NCBI RefSeq assembly: GCF_002312805.1
Contig: NZ_NMUA01000028.1
Location: forward strand, 1-56,025
From: Sphingobium sp. D43FB
GTDB taxonomy: Bacteria; Pseudomonadota; Alphaproteobacteria; Sphingomonadales; Sphingomonadaceae
DNA length: 56,025 nucleotides
Reading direction: 5' to 3'
The notes below the pieces were generated by a model. It did no database searches. It had not been told where the DNA came from and was given only the letters and a program-made list of their open reading frames with translations. This document shows, piece after piece, positions 16,377-24,613 of the stretch; position 1 is the first letter of the stretch, and each line of letters begins with the position of its first letter. A program made the translations under genes and the position numbers.

Positions 16377-17140
16377 CGCTGACTGACGACCAACTCGACC
16401 GCTATGCCCGGCATATTGTGCTCAAGGAAGTTGGCGGGTCGGGCCAGGCACGGCTGTTGTCAGCCGATGTCGCGCTGATCGGCGCGGGCGGCATCGGCAG
16501 CCCGGCGATCCTCTATCTGGCGGCGGCAGGCGTCGGCACGATCCGGGTGATCGACGATGACGATGTCGCTTTGTCCAACCTGCAACGGCAAATCCTGTTC
16601 GGCACCGCCGATGTCGGCGCGCCCAAGGCGGAAGCGGCGATGGTGGCGGTCGCCCGGCTGAACCCCGACGTCAAGCTGATCCCGATCAACGCCCGGATCG
16701 ATGCCGATAATGCAGCGCTGATGCTGCGCGATGCCGATGTCGTGCTGGACGGCAGCGACAGTTTCACGACCCGTCTGGCGGTGGCCGACGCGGCCCACCG
16801 GCTCCGCATTCCGCTGGTGTCCGCAGCCGTCGGCCCGTTCGAGGGGCAGATCGCCACCTATCGCGGATGGGAAGCGGACAAGCCCTGCTACCGCTGCCTG
16901 GTCGGCGCGGCACAGGATGCGCCGGAGCGCAATTGCGCCGAAACCGGCGTCATCGGCGCATTGACCGGCGCGATGGGCAGCCTCGCCGCGCTGGAGGTGA
17001 TCCGCGCGCTGGTGCCGTTCGGCGCGGACATGGCCGGACGCTTGCTGATCGCCGACCTGCTCTCCATGCGATTCCGCACGCTGGACGTGCCCAAAGACCC
17101 CGCCTGTCCGGCCTGCGCCGCGCATCTATGCGTCCCCTGA
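16373..17140 (+). CDS. HesA/MoeB/ThiF family adenylyltransferase
   Basis: 255 residues from a GTG that overlaps the preceding stop (GTGA), giving the typical start TLTDDQLDRYARHIVLKEVGG. E1-like enzyme that adenylates the C-terminal glycine of a ubiquitin-like sulfur carrier (MoaD or ThiS). Visible are the nucleotide loop IGAGGIGSPA, DDDVALSNLQRQ, the paired cysteines CYRC and CPAC..HLC for zinc, and ERNCAETGV around the candidate catalytic Cys. Without moaD or thiS next to it, molybdopterin versus thiamine partner cannot be decided. A DsrE-family gene overlaps its 3' end by 13 bp. Confidence 0.9.
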   Translation: MTLTDDQLDRYARHIVLKEVGGSGQARLLSADVALIGAGGIGSPAILYLAAAGVGTIRVIDDDDVALSNLQRQILFGTADVGAPKAEAAMVAVARLNPDVKLIPINARIDADNAALMLRDADVVLDGSDSFTTRLAVADAAHRLRIPLVSAAVGPFEGQIATYRGWEADKPCYRCLVGAAQDAPERNCAETGVIGALTGAMGSLAALEVIRALVPFGADMAGRLLIADLLSMRFRTLDVPKDPACPACAAHLCVP

Positions 17141-17493
17141 GGATCATCGTCGCGACGGCCGATGCCGAGCGGTTGCGCGGCGCTTTGATCGTGGCGAGTG
17201 CCCATGCCGCACTCGGCGGCGCGGCAGCCCTGTTCCTGCAACTCGATGCCGTGGGCCTGCTCCGCGCACCGATCGCCGCGCCCCAGGATGATGCCCACCG
17301 GGCAGCGGGATTGCCCGATCTCGCCGCCGTGCTGGCCGAAGCCCAGGCGCTGGGCGTCGCGATCAGCGCCTGCCAGAGCGGGCTGGCGCTGTGCGGAATG
17401 ACGGCGGAGGATCTACCGAACGGCATCGATGTCGGCGGGCCGGTCGGCTTCCTGCAAGCGACCGACGACGAGGCGCGGCTGCTGATCGCCTGA
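17128..17493 (+). CDS. DsrE family protein
   Basis: 121-residue single-domain protein with the DsrE/F-like alpha-beta fold: the N-terminal RIIVATADAERLRGALIVASAHAALGG, the central ALGVAISACQSGLALCGM with a conserved-position cysteine, and a C-terminal FLQATDDEARLL. DsrE-like proteins act in sulfur transfer or as structural relatives. Overlap with the MoeB/HesA gene hints at a shared sulfur-carrier context, which is inference only. The start at 17128 is inside the preceding gene. Confidence 0.75.
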   Translation: MRPLRIIVATADAERLRGALIVASAHAALGGAAALFLQLDAVGLLRAPIAAPQDDAHRAAGLPDLAAVLAEAQALGVAISACQSGLALCGMTAEDLPNGIDVGGPVGFLQATDDEARLLIA

Positions 17494-17494
17494 T

Positions 17495-17674
17495 CTAACG
17501 AAGCACCGGAAGGTAACGCCAACGCTCGACGCGGCTCGTGCGAACGCTCGCCTTCACGACAGGATCGGCAGCGGACATCCCGTCGGGCAGAGGCAGCAAC
17601 CAGAAATGCGCCGCACCGGCCAAGGCGCACAGGCAGAACAGCGCCGCCGCCAGTCCATAGCCTCGCATATTCAT
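17495..17674 (-). CDS. Small membrane protein, 59 aa
   Basis: A 59-codon frame opens with ATG preceded by GGAGG. Residues 6-28 form one hydrophobic helix (YGLAAALFCLCALAGAAHFWLL), followed by a basic C-terminus (RTSRVERWRYLPVLR). The start overlaps the stop of the upstream HTH gene (ATGA), and the frame ends one base after the dsrE stop on the other strand. Overlap and ribosome binding site make it a credible third gene of the membrane protein/HTH operon. Function is unknown. Confidence 0.65.
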   Translation of the reverse strand: MNMRGYGLAAALFCLCALAGAAHFWLLPLPDGMSAADPVVKASVRTSRVERWRYLPVLR

Positions 17675-17880
17675 GCCTCCTGCTGCTGCACATCCCGCAG
17701 GAAAATATCCTCTATCCGCGCGCCGAACAAGTCGGCAATCCGAAAGGCGAGCGGCAGCGACGGATCATATTTGCCCGTTTCTATCGCATTGACGCTCTGG
17801 CGCGATATGCCAAGCTGCGCTGCCAAATCGCCCTGGCTCCACGCCCGCTCGGCACGCAGCTGCTTGAGCCGATTCTTCAC
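17671..17880 (-). CDS. Helix-turn-helix transcriptional regulator (XRE family)
   Basis: 69 residues from a GTG overlapping the previous stop (GTGA). The whole protein is one Cro/CI-type HTH: NRLKQLRAERAWSQGDLAAQLGISRQSVNAIETGKYDPS, then LAFRIADLFGARIEDIF. This matches the compact YozG/XRE regulators usually encoded beside small membrane proteins. It likely regulates its own three-gene operon. Target sites are not evident. Confidence 0.88.
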   Translation of the reverse strand: MKNRLKQLRAERAWSQGDLAAQLGISRQSVNAIETGKYDPSLPLAFRIADLFGARIEDIFLRDVQQQEA

Positions 17881-18296
17881 GCACAGCCCGCCGCGCCGGT
17901 TTGCCGCCAATTGACCAACTGACCTACAGCCAGTCCCACGCACCATAATGGCCAGACGAAAAAGATCGGCAGCGCAGGCACATTGGTAAAGAGTTCGAGT
18001 AGCCCCCAGACGCTGGTAATCGCCAGGGCAAAGCCGGTAGCGATCAGGAATTTGCGTATTTCCAACATGCGCAGATATTCATCGTCCAGTTCCACGAGGA
18101 AACGCGCCATCGCCCAGATCCAGCCCAGGGCGGCAAGGCCGGGCACCAGCGCGATCGCCACGGTCGCGACATTCGCCGCCGCGCCGTCAGGGATCAGCCA
18201 GGATGCCAGCCCCACGGCACCGACATAGGCAAGGCTGAGCGGAATCATACGGCCGGTATAGCGCCGATAGGCGGGGTTTCGGGATGCGTTGGTCAT
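17877..18296 (-). CDS. Integral membrane protein, partner of small XRE regulator
   Basis: 139 residues with four predicted membrane segments (around residues 16-33, 42-62, 86-105 and 112-130) and a short charged loop (ELDDEYLRMLEIRKF) in the middle. That central DDEYxRxLxxR-type motif is common in small membrane proteins encoded beside compact HTH regulators. The ATG at 18296 has an excellent AGGAGG sequence 6-7 bp upstream; a longer frame to 18326 lacks one. It is the first gene of a three-gene minus-strand operon. Function is unknown. Confidence 0.75.
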   Translation of the reverse strand: MTNASRNPAYRRYTGRMIPLSLAYVGAVGLASWLIPDGAAANVATVAIALVPGLAALGWIWAMARFLVELDDEYLRMLEIRKFLIATGFALAITSVWGLLELFTNVPALPIFFVWPLWCVGLAVGQLVNWRQTGAAGCA

Positions 18297-18486
18297 GTCA
18301 GCCCTCCTACATATGATGACAAGCACCCTTTACATTTCTCGCGCCGCATATGTCAAGTTACATTGACACCGCTGCCCGCGCATTCCCCACCCCCTTCCCT
18401 TGACAGGCCGAACCGCCCATTTATGGGGAAGGCGCGGCTTTTGGGGCCGCGACTTGCCCGTATTTCAAGGAAATCCCGTGTCCGCC

Positions 18487-20475
18487 ATGCTCAAAATCAC
18501 TCTGCCCGACGGTTCCGTGCGTGAAGTCGCGCCCGGCACTACCCCGGCGGATATTGCGGCAGCGATCGGGCCGGGCCTCGCCAAGGCGGCGATCGCGGCG
18601 CGGGTCGATGGCGAATTGCGCGACATCATGCGCCCGCTGGAGCAGGACGCAGCGCTCGCGCTGGTGACGGCCAAGGATGAGGCCGATGCGCTGGAACTGG
18701 CGCGGCATGACTTTGCCCATGTGCTGGCCGAAGCGGTCCAGCACCTGTTTCCCGGCACCCAGATCACCTTTGGCCCGTCGACCGACGACGGCTTCTATTA
18801 TGACTTCGCACCCAGCGCGGATCGTGGCCCCTTCACCGACGACGATCTGCCCGCGATCGAGGCGGAGATGCGCCGCATCATCGCCGCCGACAAGCCGTTG
18901 ATCCGCAAGGAGATCGACCGCGAGACGCTGATCGCGCAATGGCAGGCTGCAGGCGAGACGTTCAAGGCGGAATGGGCGGCCGAACTGCCCGGCGACGAAC
19001 CGCTGACGGTCTATCATTCGGGGGATGGCTGGTACGACATGTGCCGGGGTCCGCATCTCGCGTCCACCGGGCGGCTCAACCCGGATGCGTTCAAGCTGAC
19101 GCGCGTGTCCGGTGCCTATTGGCGCGGCGATCAGAAAAATGCGATGCTCAGCCGCATCACCGGCACTGGCTGGCTCAACAAGAAGCAGTTGGCCGAGCAT
19201 CTCACGCGCCTAGAAGAAGCGGCCAAGCGCGACCATCGCAAGCTGGGCGCGGAGATGGACCTGTTCCACCTGCAGCAGGAAGCGCATGGCAGCGTCTTCT
19301 GGCACCCCAAGGGCTATCTCATCTGGCGTCAACTCGAAGCCTATATGCGCCGCGCGATCGACGATGCGGGCTATCGCGAGGTCAAGACGCCCCAGGTGAT
19401 GGACGCGCGCCAGTGGGAGATTTCAGGCCATTGGGGCAAATATCGCGAAAATATGTTCGTGATCCCCGACGAAGTGCCCAATGTCGAGGATGAAGGCCCG
19501 TTGGTATCGGACGATGCCGACTGGATGGCCTTGAAGCCCATGAACTGCCCGGCGCATGTGCTGATCTTCCGCCAGGGGATCAAAAGCTATCGCGACCTGC
19601 CGATGCGTCTCTACGAAAATGGCTGCTGCCACCGCAACGAGCCGCATGGCGCGCTCCACGGCCTGATGCGCGTGCGCCAGTTCACGCAGGACGACGCGCA
19701 TATCTTCTGCCGCGAAGACCAGATTGTCGAGGAAGTCCGCGCCTTCTGCGCCCTGGCCGATCGCATCTACAAGGATTTCGGCTTCACCTACTCGATCAAG
19801 CTGGCGCTGCGCCCCGAAAAGCGGTTCGGCAGCGAAGAGATGTGGGACAAGGCCGAGAATGAACTGCGCGACGCGGTGGCGGCGGCGGGCCTCAACACCC
19901 CCGACTATGGCTGGGAAGAGCTGCCCGGCGAAGGTGCTTTCTACGCGCCCAAGCTCGAATGGCATCTGACCGACGCGATCGGCCGCACCTGGCAGGTCGG
20001 TACGATCCAGTCGGACCGCGTGCTGCCCGAACGACTCGACGCCAGCTATGTGGGCGAAGATGGCGCAAGGCATCGCCCCGTCATGCTCCACCGCGCAATT
20101 TTCGGCAGCTATGAACGCTTCATCGGCATCCTGATCGAACATTATGCCGGTCGCTTCCCGCTCTGGTTAGCGCCCGTGCAGGCCGTCGTCGCGACCATCG
20201 TGTCGGACGCGGACGACTATGCCGCCGAGGTGCTGACCAAGCTGCGCGCGGCGGGAATCCGCGCCGAAGCGGACATCCGCAACGAGAAGATCAATTACAA
20301 GGTGCGCGAGCATAGCCTCGCCAAAGTCCCCAACCTGCTGGTCGTGGGCCGACGCGAAGCGGAGGAAGGCAAGGTCGCGTTGCGCGTGCTGGGCAGCGAT
20401 GGCCAGACCTTCCTTTCGCTCGACGAGGTGATTTCGCGCCTTGCAAATGAAGTCCGCTCGCCCGATATGTATTGA
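18487..20475 (+). CDS. thrS: Threonine-tRNA ligase
   Basis: 662 residues. The N-terminal TGS domain begins [17 protein letters not shown]. The SAD editing domain has HDFAH and the later cysteine/His region YDMCRGPHL. The class II catalytic core has [36 protein letters not shown] and the C-terminal anticodon-binding domain from about 565. I chose the ATG at 18487; a GTG three codons earlier is possible. It is followed by infC, the usual arrangement. Confidence 0.97.
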   Translation: MLKITLPDGSVREVAPGTTPADIAAAIGPGLAKAAIAARVDGELRDIMRPLEQDAALALVTAKDEADALELARHDFAHVLAEAVQHLFPGTQITFGPSTDDGFYYDFAPSADRGPFTDDDLPAIEAEMRRIIAADKPLIRKEIDRETLIAQWQAAGETFKAEWAAELPGDEPLTVYHSGDGWYDMCRGPHLASTGRLNPDAFKLTRVSGAYWRGDQKNAMLSRITGTGWLNKKQLAEHLTRLEEAAKRDHRKLGAEMDLFHLQQEAHGSVFWHPKGYLIWRQLEAYMRRAIDDAGYREVKTPQVMDARQWEISGHWGKYRENMFVIPDEVPNVEDEGPLVSDDADWMALKPMNCPAHVLIFRQGIKSYRDLPMRLYENGCCHRNEPHGALHGLMRVRQFTQDDAHIFCREDQIVEEVRAFCALADRIYKDFGFTYSIKLALRPEKRFGSEEMWDKAENELRDAVAAAGLNTPDYGWEELPGEGAFYAPKLEWHLTDAIGRTWQVGTIQSDRVLPERLDASYVGEDGARHRPVMLHRAIFGSYERFIGILIEHYAGRFPLWLAPVQAVVATIVSDADDYAAEVLTKLRAAGIRAEADIRNEKINYKVREHSLAKVPNLLVVGRREAEEGKVALRVLGSDGQTFLSLDEVISRLANEVRSPDMY

Positions 20476-20592
20476 GGCAGCAATGCCACAGGGTTCGTGA
20501 TTCCGCTTGCGCAGGACCACGGACCCCTTTCGGCTTTGCCAAAAAGCCGCTAAGAGTCACTCGTTTTTGCAACGACCATAGGAGATACTGCT

Positions 20593-21138
20593 ATACGTCC
20601 CCCAATGATGCGCCGCCCACTGGCGCCGCCGCCGAAATCCGGCCCTCGCTACAATGAATTCATCACGGTCCCCAAAGTCCGCGTGATTGACGGGGAAGGC
20701 GAGAATCTGGGTGTGATGTTTACGCAGGAAGCGATCGAACAGGCGGCCGATGTCGGCCTCGACCTGGTCGAAGTCTCTCCGCCCGCGGACCCGCCGGTCT
20801 GCAAATTTCTGGACATCGGCAAGTTCAAATACGAAGCCCAGAAAAAGGCGAATATCGCCCGCAAGACCCAGAAGACGCAGGAACTCAAAGAGATCAAGAT
20901 GCGTCCGAACATCGACGATCATGACTATGATACGAAGATGAAGAAGGTCCATGGTTTCATCGAGGATGGCGACAAGGTGAAGATCACCCTGCGCTTCCGT
21001 GGTCGCGAACTCAGCCACCAGCAGCTCGGCATGGCCCTGCTTCAGCGGGTGGCGGAAAATGTCGCCGAGACCGCCAAGGTCGAAGCCTATCCCCGCATGG
21101 AAGGCCGCCAGATGCTGATGGTCCTCGCGCCGAAATAA
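20593..21138 (+). CDS. infC: Translation initiation factor IF-3, probable AUA start
   Basis: IF-3 binds the 30S subunit and rejects non-standard start codons and non-initiator tRNA. Both domains are clear: [20 protein letters not shown] at the N-terminus, and [16 protein letters not shown] through [13 protein letters not shown] at the C-terminus. In-frame ATGs at 20605 and 20608 exist, but the only Shine-Dalgarno sequence (GGAG, 20581-20584) is 20 bp away from them. It lies 8 bp before an in-frame ATA at 20593. An AUA start gives 181 aa and fits the known use of rare start codons in infC (AUU in E. coli) for autoregulation. If wrong, the gene begins at 20605 (177 aa). Confidence 0.9.
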   Translation: MRPPMMRRPLAPPPKSGPRYNEFITVPKVRVIDGEGENLGVMFTQEAIEQAADVGLDLVEVSPPADPPVCKFLDIGKFKYEAQKKANIARKTQKTQELKEIKMRPNIDDHDYDTKMKKVHGFIEDGDKVKITLRFRGRELSHQQLGMALLQRVAENVAETAKVEAYPRMEGRQMLMVLAPK

Positions 21139-21170
21139 GCGACGGCGTTGCCGGGTAGAGAGATGCGAAG

Positions 21171-21199
21171 GGGCGGTGCCGCAAGGTGCCGCCCTTTTT
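21171..21199 (+). terminator. Rho-independent terminator of thrS-infC
   Basis: A ten-pair stem (two G-U pairs) GGGCGGTGCC/GGTGCCGCCC is closed by the GNRA tetraloop GCAA and followed by TTTTT, 33 bp after the infC stop. Confidence 0.9.
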
Positions 21200-21308
21200 G
21201 GTTGCGCGTGGCCAATGCGCCTTTTGTAACAAAGTATTGCCGCGCCCGCCTGTCACCCCTCCCCCACTTGACGATCGCACCGTCGCCCGTCATCGGCACT
21301 CCATATAC

Positions 21309-21323
21309 TGCGACTTACTCGCA
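21309..21323. promoter_or_regulatory. Fur-like operator upstream of the TonB receptor
   Basis: TGCGACTTACTCGCA is a 15-bp inverted repeat (TGCGA/TCGCA with centre CTTAC) 22 bp before the receptor start. It resembles Gram-negative Fur sites of the TGCGAATGATTCGCA type. Iron control is inferred from this and from receptor type. Confidence 0.4.
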
Positions 21324-21345
21324 ATATTAACTGGGGTGAATATTG

Positions 21346-23472
21346 ATGAACCGGGGTTCCTTACTGTCGTCACGATCCAACCGGCTGCGCGTCAGCATGC
21401 TGGCGCTTATCGCCGGATTGTCGCCCTGGACGGCCATGGCGCAGGCCCCCGAAGAGGCGGAAGACCAGTCGAACGCGATCGTCGTCACCGCCGCCGGATA
21501 CGCGCAGGACATCGTTGAGGCCCCCGCCAGCATCACCGTGCTGGGCCGCGAGGAATTGCAGGAAAAGCGGTTCGGCAGCCTGGCCGAAGCCCTGCAGGAT
21601 GTGCAGGGCGTCGATGTCGGCGGCGAAGCGGGCAAGACCGGCGGCCTCAACATCTCGATTCGCGGCATGCCCAGCGATTATACGCTGGTCCTGATCGACG
21701 GCCGCCGCCAGAATGCGCCAGGCGGCGTCACCCCCAATGGGTTCGGCGAAACCTCCACCAGCTTCCTGCCGCCCTTCTCCGCGATCGAGCAGATCGAGGT
21801 CGTGCGCGGGCCGATGTCCACCCTCTACGGGTCGGATGCGATGGGCGGCGTCGTCAACATCATCACGCGCAAGGTCGGCGACCGTTGGGTCGGCACCGCC
21901 ACCGCCGAAAGCACCATCCAGGGCGATGACCGCTTCGGCAATATTCAGTCGATCAACGGCTTCGCCCAGGGTCCGGTGATCGACAATCTGGTCGGCCTGA
22001 CCCTGCGTGGCAGCGTCTTCCACCGCGAAGGATCGGACATCCCCATCCCCGGCGATCCGGCGCTGACGCTCGGCCGCAATCCGGTGCGGTCGGACATCTA
22101 CACCTATGGCGGCCGCCTGACCTTCACCCCCCATGCCGACCATGACCTGTGGATCGAATATGATCGCAACGAGCAGAGCTATGACAATAGCGAAGGCCGG
22201 CTGGGGACGCTGGGGTCAGGCGGCTATGCGCCGGAACAGCAGTTCAACCGCAGCAATTATGTCCTGGCCCATAGCTGGCGTATGGGTTTCGGCCAGCTCG
22301 ACACGACGCTGACCCGCAATGAAACCGAAACCATCGGCCGCCTCATCCCCAATGGCACGCCGGGCGCGACGCCGGGCAGCCCCCGCACGCTCGAAGCGCG
22401 CAACGATATCATCGACTCGCGTTTCGCGGGCAAGGTCGGCGCGCTCGCCTTCACCGTCGGCGGCCAATATTGGAAGGCCCGCATGGTCGAGGGCGTCGCG
22501 CCCGAACCCTTCACCTTCACCCAATGGGCGGGCTTTGCCGAAGCGACCTGGACGATCGTCGACGGCTTCAACCTCACCGGCGGCGCGCGCTATGACGATC
22601 ACTCGACCTTCGGCAGCAAATGGTCGCCGCGCGCCTATGCGGTGTGGAACATCAACGACAATGTGACGCTCAAGGGCGGCGTCAGCCGCGGCTTCAAGAC
22701 GCCGCGCGTCGAACAGATTGCCGAGGGGATCATCGGCTTCGGCAGGCAGGGCACGCTACCTTTGCTCGGTACGCCAGGCCTGAGTCCCGAATCCAGCACC
22801 AGCTACGAAGCTGGCCTCTATTATGACAGCCATGGCTTTTTCAGCGGCAACGTCACCCTTTTCAACAATGACTTTAATGACCGGATCACCTCCGGCGTCT
22901 TCGTGCCCAACTGCCAGTTCGCCGCATCCCCCAATCGGCCAGGTTGCGTCGATGTCGGCAATTTCCCGACGATCGAACAGTTCAGTCAGTCGATCAATAT
23001 CGACAAGGCCCGGACGCGCGGTGCAGAGGTCGCGACCCGGTTCACTTTCTCGCCCGCCGTCTCGCTGGTGCTCAATTACACCTATACCGACAGCGAGCAG
23101 TTGAGCGGGCCGAATGAAGGACAACCCCTGGTCGGCATGCCCAAACATATGCTGAACGGCAATCTGCGCTGGAAACTTGGGGACAAGGCCAGTGTCTGGG
23201 CGCGCGCCGAAATCCGGTCGAGCCGTTTCCGCAACGACGCTGATGACCGGGCGGGCGTTGGCGACTTCCGGGGCTATGAGCTGTTTCATATCGGCGGATC
23301 GTATCAGATCACGCCCGCCTTCCGCCTGGCGGCCACCGTCAACAACATCTTGGACACCGATTATGCCGAATATCTGTCCTATGACAGTGACGGCGCTGAG
23401 GTGTTCACGTCGGCCTATGCGATAAACCAGGAAGGTCGTCGGCTATGGCTGTCGGCAACGGTGGACTTCTAA
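21346..23472 (+). CDS. TonB-dependent outer-membrane receptor, siderophore-receptor-like
   Basis: 708 residues. The signal peptide ends near AMAQA (about residue 33), and a TonB-box-like segment NAIVVTAAG follows. The plug domain (about 55-165) has ITVLGREELQ, LNISIRGMPSDYTLVLIDGRR, VRGPMSTLYGSDAMGGVVNIITRK. The barrel ends in the aromatic LWLSATVDF. The plug is close to that of FepA/IrgA/CirA-type catecholate siderophore receptors, so ferric-siderophore uptake is the best guess. A Fur-like repeat lies just upstream. The preceding TTG at 21343 is unlikely to be the start, because ATG follows immediately. It stands alone, with no transport genes beside it. Confidence 0.88.
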   Translation: MNRGSLLSSRSNRLRVSMLALIAGLSPWTAMAQAPEEAEDQSNAIVVTAAGYAQDIVEAPASITVLGREELQEKRFGSLAEALQDVQGVDVGGEAGKTGGLNISIRGMPSDYTLVLIDGRRQNAPGGVTPNGFGETSTSFLPPFSAIEQIEVVRGPMSTLYGSDAMGGVVNIITRKVGDRWVGTATAESTIQGDDRFGNIQSINGFAQGPVIDNLVGLTLRGSVFHREGSDIPIPGDPALTLGRNPVRSDIYTYGGRLTFTPHADHDLWIEYDRNEQSYDNSEGRLGTLGSGGYAPEQQFNRSNYVLAHSWRMGFGQLDTTLTRNETETIGRLIPNGTPGATPGSPRTLEARNDIIDSRFAGKVGALAFTVGGQYWKARMVEGVAPEPFTFTQWAGFAEATWTIVDGFNLTGGARYDDHSTFGSKWSPRAYAVWNINDNVTLKGGVSRGFKTPRVEQIAEGIIGFGRQGTLPLLGTPGLSPESSTSYEAGLYYDSHGFFSGNVTLFNNDFNDRITSGVFVPNCQFAASPNRPGCVDVGNFPTIEQFSQSINIDKARTRGAEVATRFTFSPAVSLVLNYTYTDSEQLSGPNEGQPLVGMPKHMLNGNLRWKLGDKASVWARAEIRSSRFRNDADDRAGVGDFRGYELFHIGGSYQITPAFRLAATVNNILDTDYAEYLSYDSDGAEVFTSAYAINQEGRRLWLSATVDF

Positions 23473-23506
23473 GCGCGGATGGTCGGGACGAACCGCACCG
23501 CCTCAT

Positions 23507-24178
23507 TCAGGCGGACGGTTTGTCCCGATACAGGGCCGGAAACATCGACTTGAACGCCGCCAGCTTGGGCGCATCCCAGCGCTGGATATAGGGGTGGCGC
23601 GGATTCTTGCGCATGAAATCCTGATGATAGGTGTCGGCGTCCTGGAAGCCGGTGAACCGCTCCACCTTGGTCACGATCGGATCGCGCCAGAGGCCTGCTT
23701 TGCTCAGCTGTGCAAGATAGGCGTTCGCCGCCTTCCCCTGCTCGGCATTCAACGGATAGAGCGCGCTGCGATACTGCGTGCCGCGATCCGGCCCCTGCTG
23801 GTTCAGCGTGGTGGGATCGGCGATCACCGAAAAGAAGACGCGCAACAGCGTGCCATAGCTCACCTGCTTGGGATCGTAGGTGACTCGCACGGCTTCGGCA
23901 AAGCCGGTATTGCCGCCGCTGACCATCTCATAATCCACGCGGCGGCTATTCGGCCCGCCCGTAAAGCCCGACTTGACGAGTTGCACGCCCTTCACATGGG
24001 AAAAGACGCCCTCGACACCCCAATAGCAGCCACCCGCGAACACGGCCGTCTCCAGCGCGCGCGTGGGCGCGGCGTCGATCGTAGCGACCGGCGCAAGCAC
24101 CGTGCGCTCGGCGTGCAAAGGACCGGCGAGCGTGAAGCCCGCCAACAAAGTCAAGATCAGGCGGTTAGAGCGCCGCAC
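23507..24178 (-). CDS. msrA: Peptide-methionine (S)-S-oxide reductase MsrA, exported
   Basis: 223 residues. A Sec signal (LILTLLAGFTLAGPLHA) precedes the MsrA domain, so this copy should repair methionine-S-sulfoxide in periplasmic proteins. The catalytic cysteine is Cys51 in GGCYWG (usually GCFWG), and EGVFSHVKGV, SGFTGG, YDPKQVSYG, DPTTLNQQGPDRGTQYRS and YHQDF are standard. It is the only cysteine in the mature part, so the usual C-terminal resolving cysteines are absent and an external reductant would be needed. The start overlaps the end of a small membrane gene by 14 bp. Confidence 0.93.
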   Translation of the reverse strand: MRRSNRLILTLLAGFTLAGPLHAERTVLAPVATIDAAPTRALETAVFAGGCYWGVEGVFSHVKGVQLVKSGFTGGPNSRRVDYEMVSGGNTGFAEAVRVTYDPKQVSYGTLLRVFFSVIADPTTLNQQGPDRGTQYRSALYPLNAEQGKAANAYLAQLSKAGLWRDPIVTKVERFTGFQDADTYHQDFMRKNPRHPYIQRWDAPKLAAFKSMFPALYRDKPSA

Positions 24179-24317
24179 TGGGGCTGCCAGTCGCCGCGAT
24201 CGCCGACGTGCTCAGGATCGGCTGCTCGTCGGGCTGCAACAGGACCATGCCAACAAGACCAATCGCAAAACCGCCCGCAAAGCGCAGGAACAATTCGGAT
24301 TTCAAAAATGCCAACAT
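24165..24317 (-). CDS. Small membrane protein, 50 aa, upstream of msrA
   Basis: A 50-codon frame beginning MLAFLKSELFLRFAGG, with one hydrophobic segment (about residues 10-27, LFLRFAGGFAIGLVGMVLL) and a polar Ser/Ala-rich tail. It ends inside the first codons of msrA (stop TAA at 24165-24167), which suggests translational coupling. It is too short for standard ORF cut-offs. Its glycine-containing helix and conserved-looking start near an envelope repair gene make it plausible, though coding is unproven. Function is unknown. Confidence 0.55.
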   Translation of the reverse strand: MLAFLKSELFLRFAGGFAIGLVGMVLLQPDEQPILSTSAIAATGSPSAAL

Positions 24318-24579
24318 AGCCTGCGCCTTTCTTATTCTGCTTTCGGCTGGGTGTGCCGTTTGGTTACATCTGCTTGTCTTGCCCTTTGCTGAATGACCGA
24401 TGGCGCGTTAACGGCTTTCGACCAAAGCAAGGGATAGAACGACGAGCGGATTATAACCTTAATCAGTTTCTTTCTGAAACCGGGATATAGCGCCCGTCGC
24501 GCCATCTACAAGACGGCACGGGTCGAAAAGGACCGTTTCCATTTTTGATGATTTTAGGCCCGACCCTGCCACGCAGGGG
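24318..24579. other. Intergenic region between msrA operon and aspartate aminotransferase
   Basis: About 260 bp with no gene. It is more AT-rich than average around 24330-24540 and should hold the promoter for the small membrane protein/msrA pair on the minus strand. No repeat family member or clear operator was seen. Confidence 0.4.
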
Positions 24580-24606
24580 CGCACCGGCCGAATTGCGGCC
24601 GGTGCG
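24580..24606 (-). terminator. Stem-loop after aspartate aminotransferase gene
   Basis: Perfect 11-bp arms CGCACCGGCCG and CGGCCGGTGCG with loop AATTG lie 8 bp past the stop codon on the minus strand. No U-tract follows, so termination is likely but not certain. Confidence 0.5.
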
Positions 24607-24613
24607 ACTTCCC

